A DNA stretch of 64,000 bases. Source: Pseudoxanthomonas mexicana (GTDB lineage Bacteria > Pseudomonadota > Gammaproteobacteria > Xanthomonadales > Xanthomonadaceae). The translations under genes were made by a program, and so were the position numbers. The first letter of the stretch is position 1. Every line of letters starts with the position of its first letter. Location: positions 19,806 to 83,805 of the forward strand of contig NZ_PDWV01000010.1 in NCBI RefSeq assembly GCF_010093385.1. The letters run 5' to 3'. Under the pieces are notes generated by a model that saw only the letters and a list, made by a program, of their open reading frames with translations, did no database searches and was not told where the DNA came from. Below, one piece after another: positions 62,631 through 64,000 of this stretch.

Positions 62631-63995
62631 TCAGGCCCGCAGCGCCGCGATCGATGCGTCCTGCGCCTGCTGATACAGGGCGAACGGGTCGTGGATCTTC
62701 GCGCCGAGGGCGGCCTCGAATGCGTCCTGATTGGCATGCGCGTCATACGCGCGCTGTTCGCCGCCGCCCAGGTTGGACTGGAAGATGCCCGCTGCGCTGA
62801 CCGGCAGGAAGTCCTCGTAGACGATGGGGTCCACGACGGCGTAGCCGGCGTCGACCATCGCGTCGGGCGTCATCGCCGCACGGTCGGCGGCCGGCATGGC
62901 GGCGCCGGCATCGGTCAGCCGGTAGCGGAAGTAGCCCAGGCCTTCGCGGCGCAGCGTGGTCTCGTCATCCGGGAATCCCGCGAACGCCGCCGCCAGCCGC
63001 TGCGGATAGTCGGCCGACGTGTTGCCGGCACCGCCGGCCTGACGCACCTGCGCGAGCAGGCGGTCATAGAGTTCGCGCCCGGCCGGCGTCAGCGCCAGGC
63101 CGCGCTGCTCGATCTCGCCGAAGCGCGCGCTGTGGCTGCCGGGTACCAGCGTGCCGGTCGCGTCAGGGAAGGCGACTTCCTCTTCCAGCGCCTTGAAGCT
63201 GGTCTGGCGCAGGAGGATGGGCACGGCGCGGCGCGGCGGGCCCTCGATCAGCGCCTTGGCCTGGAGGCCGCGTTCGAGCATCGCGGCCTGCGCGGCGTCG
63301 ATGTCCAGCGTGCGCGGGGTGAGGTGATTGATGTGCGGGCCGCGGAAGCTGACCACGTCGGCCACCAGACGGTGCAGGCCGTGCAGCGCGCGGTAGGTCT
63401 CCAGCGTGACGGTCGCATCGCCGTGCCAGCGGAAGGTTTCCAGCACTTCGGCGACGAAGCGCTGCGCATCGGCCTCGCCCAGTCCGCCGTCCCGTTCGGC
63501 CTGCGCCAGCAGCGCGCGCGCGTCAGCGGTGAAGATGTCGCGCTTGGCCAGGATCGCCTCGGCCTTGGCACGCAGCGCCGCGTCGGCAATCAGCTCCAGC
63601 CGCAGCAGCGAGGTGAAGATGCGGAACGGATTCGCCGCCAGCGCCTCTTCGGTCAGCGGCCGGAACGCGGTGGCATGCACCGGCACGCCGGCCACCGTCA
63701 GGTCGTAGTAGCCGACCGGATGCATGCCCATCACCGCGAACACGCGGCCCAGCATCGCCAGTTCCGCCGGCGTGCCCACGCGGATCGCGCCATGGCGCTC
63801 CAGGTCCAGGCGCTCGGTCTCGCCGGTACGCTGCAGGCGCTCGGCCAGGGCCGCGTCGCGCTGCAGCGTGGCGTTGTTGATGTCGCCGACCAGCGTGATC
63901 AGGTCGCCGTACAGCGGCACCTCGGCGCGGTACATGTCGGACATGGCTTGGGCGAACAGGCCGCGGATGCGGTCGGGCGAAACGAAGGTGGTCAT
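62631..63995 (-). CDS. hglS: 2-oxoadipate dioxygenase/decarboxylase (HglS, DUF1338)
   Basis: This 454-residue protein has the DUF1338/HglS pattern with a non-haem iron centre: the first His in LDLERHGAIRVGTP, the second in FRGPHINHLTPRTLDID, and Glu in SARFGEIEQRG. The substrate-binding Arg is in RAVPILLRQTSFKALEEEV. HglS converts 2-oxoadipate to D-2-hydroxyglutarate in bacterial lysine catabolism. The partner genes of that pathway are not in the window. The start ATG is 5 bases from the window edge, so the upstream region cannot be seen. Confidence 0.93.
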   Translation of the reverse strand: MTTFVSPDRIRGLFAQAMSDMYRAEVPLYGDLITLVGDINNATLQRDAALAERLQRTGETERLDLERHGAIRVGTPAELAMLGRVFAVMGMHPVGYYDLTVAGVPVHATAFRPLTEEALAANPFRIFTSLLRLELIADAALRAKAEAILAKRDIFTADARALLAQAERDGGLGEADAQRFVAEVLETFRWHGDATVTLETYRALHGLHRLVADVVSFRGPHINHLTPRTLDIDAAQAAMLERGLQAKALIEGPPRRAVPILLRQTSFKALEEEVAFPDATGTLVPGSHSARFGEIEQRGLALTPAGRELYDRLLAQVRQAGGAGNTSADYPQRLAAAFAGFPDDETTLRREGLGYFRYRLTDAGAAMPAADRAAMTPDAMVDAGYAVVDPIVYEDFLPVSAAGIFQSNLGGGEQRAYDAHANQDAFEAALGAKIHDPFALYQQAQDASIAALRA

Positions 63996-64000
63996 GGGGC

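Overview
The window is a 64 kb stretch of very GC-rich bacterial chromosome (roughly two-thirds G+C). It most likely comes from the Xanthomonadaceae (Pseudoxanthomonas, Xanthomonas, Stenotrophomonas or Lysobacter type). The evidence is a FabV enoyl-ACP reductase that reads like the Xanthomonas enzyme, a Gram-negative mla operon, RecBCD, a TonB-dependent receptor, and intergenic inverted-pair repeats of the kind common in this family. It is mostly core chromosome: no phage, plasmid, insertion sequence, CRISPR array, tRNA or rRNA was found.

Layout. 0-14 kb: the end of a DUF4010/MgtC-type membrane protein, a NarL/DesK-type two-component pair, the 2-methylcitrate genes prpF and acnD with an SRPBCC gene between them, a DUF389 membrane protein, azurin, and phenylalanine hydroxylase divergent from an Lrp-type regulator. 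Then come small enzymes, a patatin-like lipoprotein and an AIM24-family protein. 14-26 kb: a TonB-dependent receptor, rhomboid protease, TerC under a yybP-ykoY (Mn2+) riboswitch, rlmI, a DUF1080 lipoprotein, fabV, a frameshifted amino-acid permease, a SUFU-domain protein and rmuC. 26-30 kb: the phospholipid-transport operon mlaFEDCBA. 30-39 kb: recC-recB-recD, with an apparent frameshift in recC. 39-40 kb: a two-gene cassette of unknown function with strong ribosome-binding sites.

40-58 kb: a mosaic of single housekeeping and accessory genes. These are YCII and serine-hydrolase proteins, a frameshifted methyltransferase, a YgjP-type metalloprotease, cupin, YetF, a ferritin-like protein with an unknown partner, an isochorismatase-like hydrolase, YdeI, folE, ychJ, an M20 amidohydrolase, a DUF6624 protein, a TSUP transporter, purU, an I78 inhibitor, a penicillin-V-acylase-like hydrolase, a class C beta-lactamase-like protein, a DUF6438/ankyrin lipoprotein and an acyl-CoA thioesterase. 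58-64 kb: nrdA-nrdB (class Ia ribonucleotide reductase) with an elaborate leader, then hglS (2-oxoadipate dioxygenase/decarboxylase).

The most interesting region is the 0.7 kb in front of nrdA. It holds a good sigma-70-type promoter overlapped by two NrdR-box-like sites 32 bp apart, then a cobalamin riboswitch, then a leader with a possible anti-Shine-Dalgarno pairing, and finally a GTG start. Aerobic ribonucleotide reductase therefore appears to be controlled by both NrdR and vitamin B12. That would make sense if the genome also carries a B12-dependent class II enzyme.

Two repeat families punctuate the intergenic regions: seven REP-like inverted pairs (family A) and two longer inverted pairs (family B). 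Three genes (permease, recC, methyltransferase) are each broken by one single-base indel. These may be sequencing errors or real lesions and should be checked against reads.
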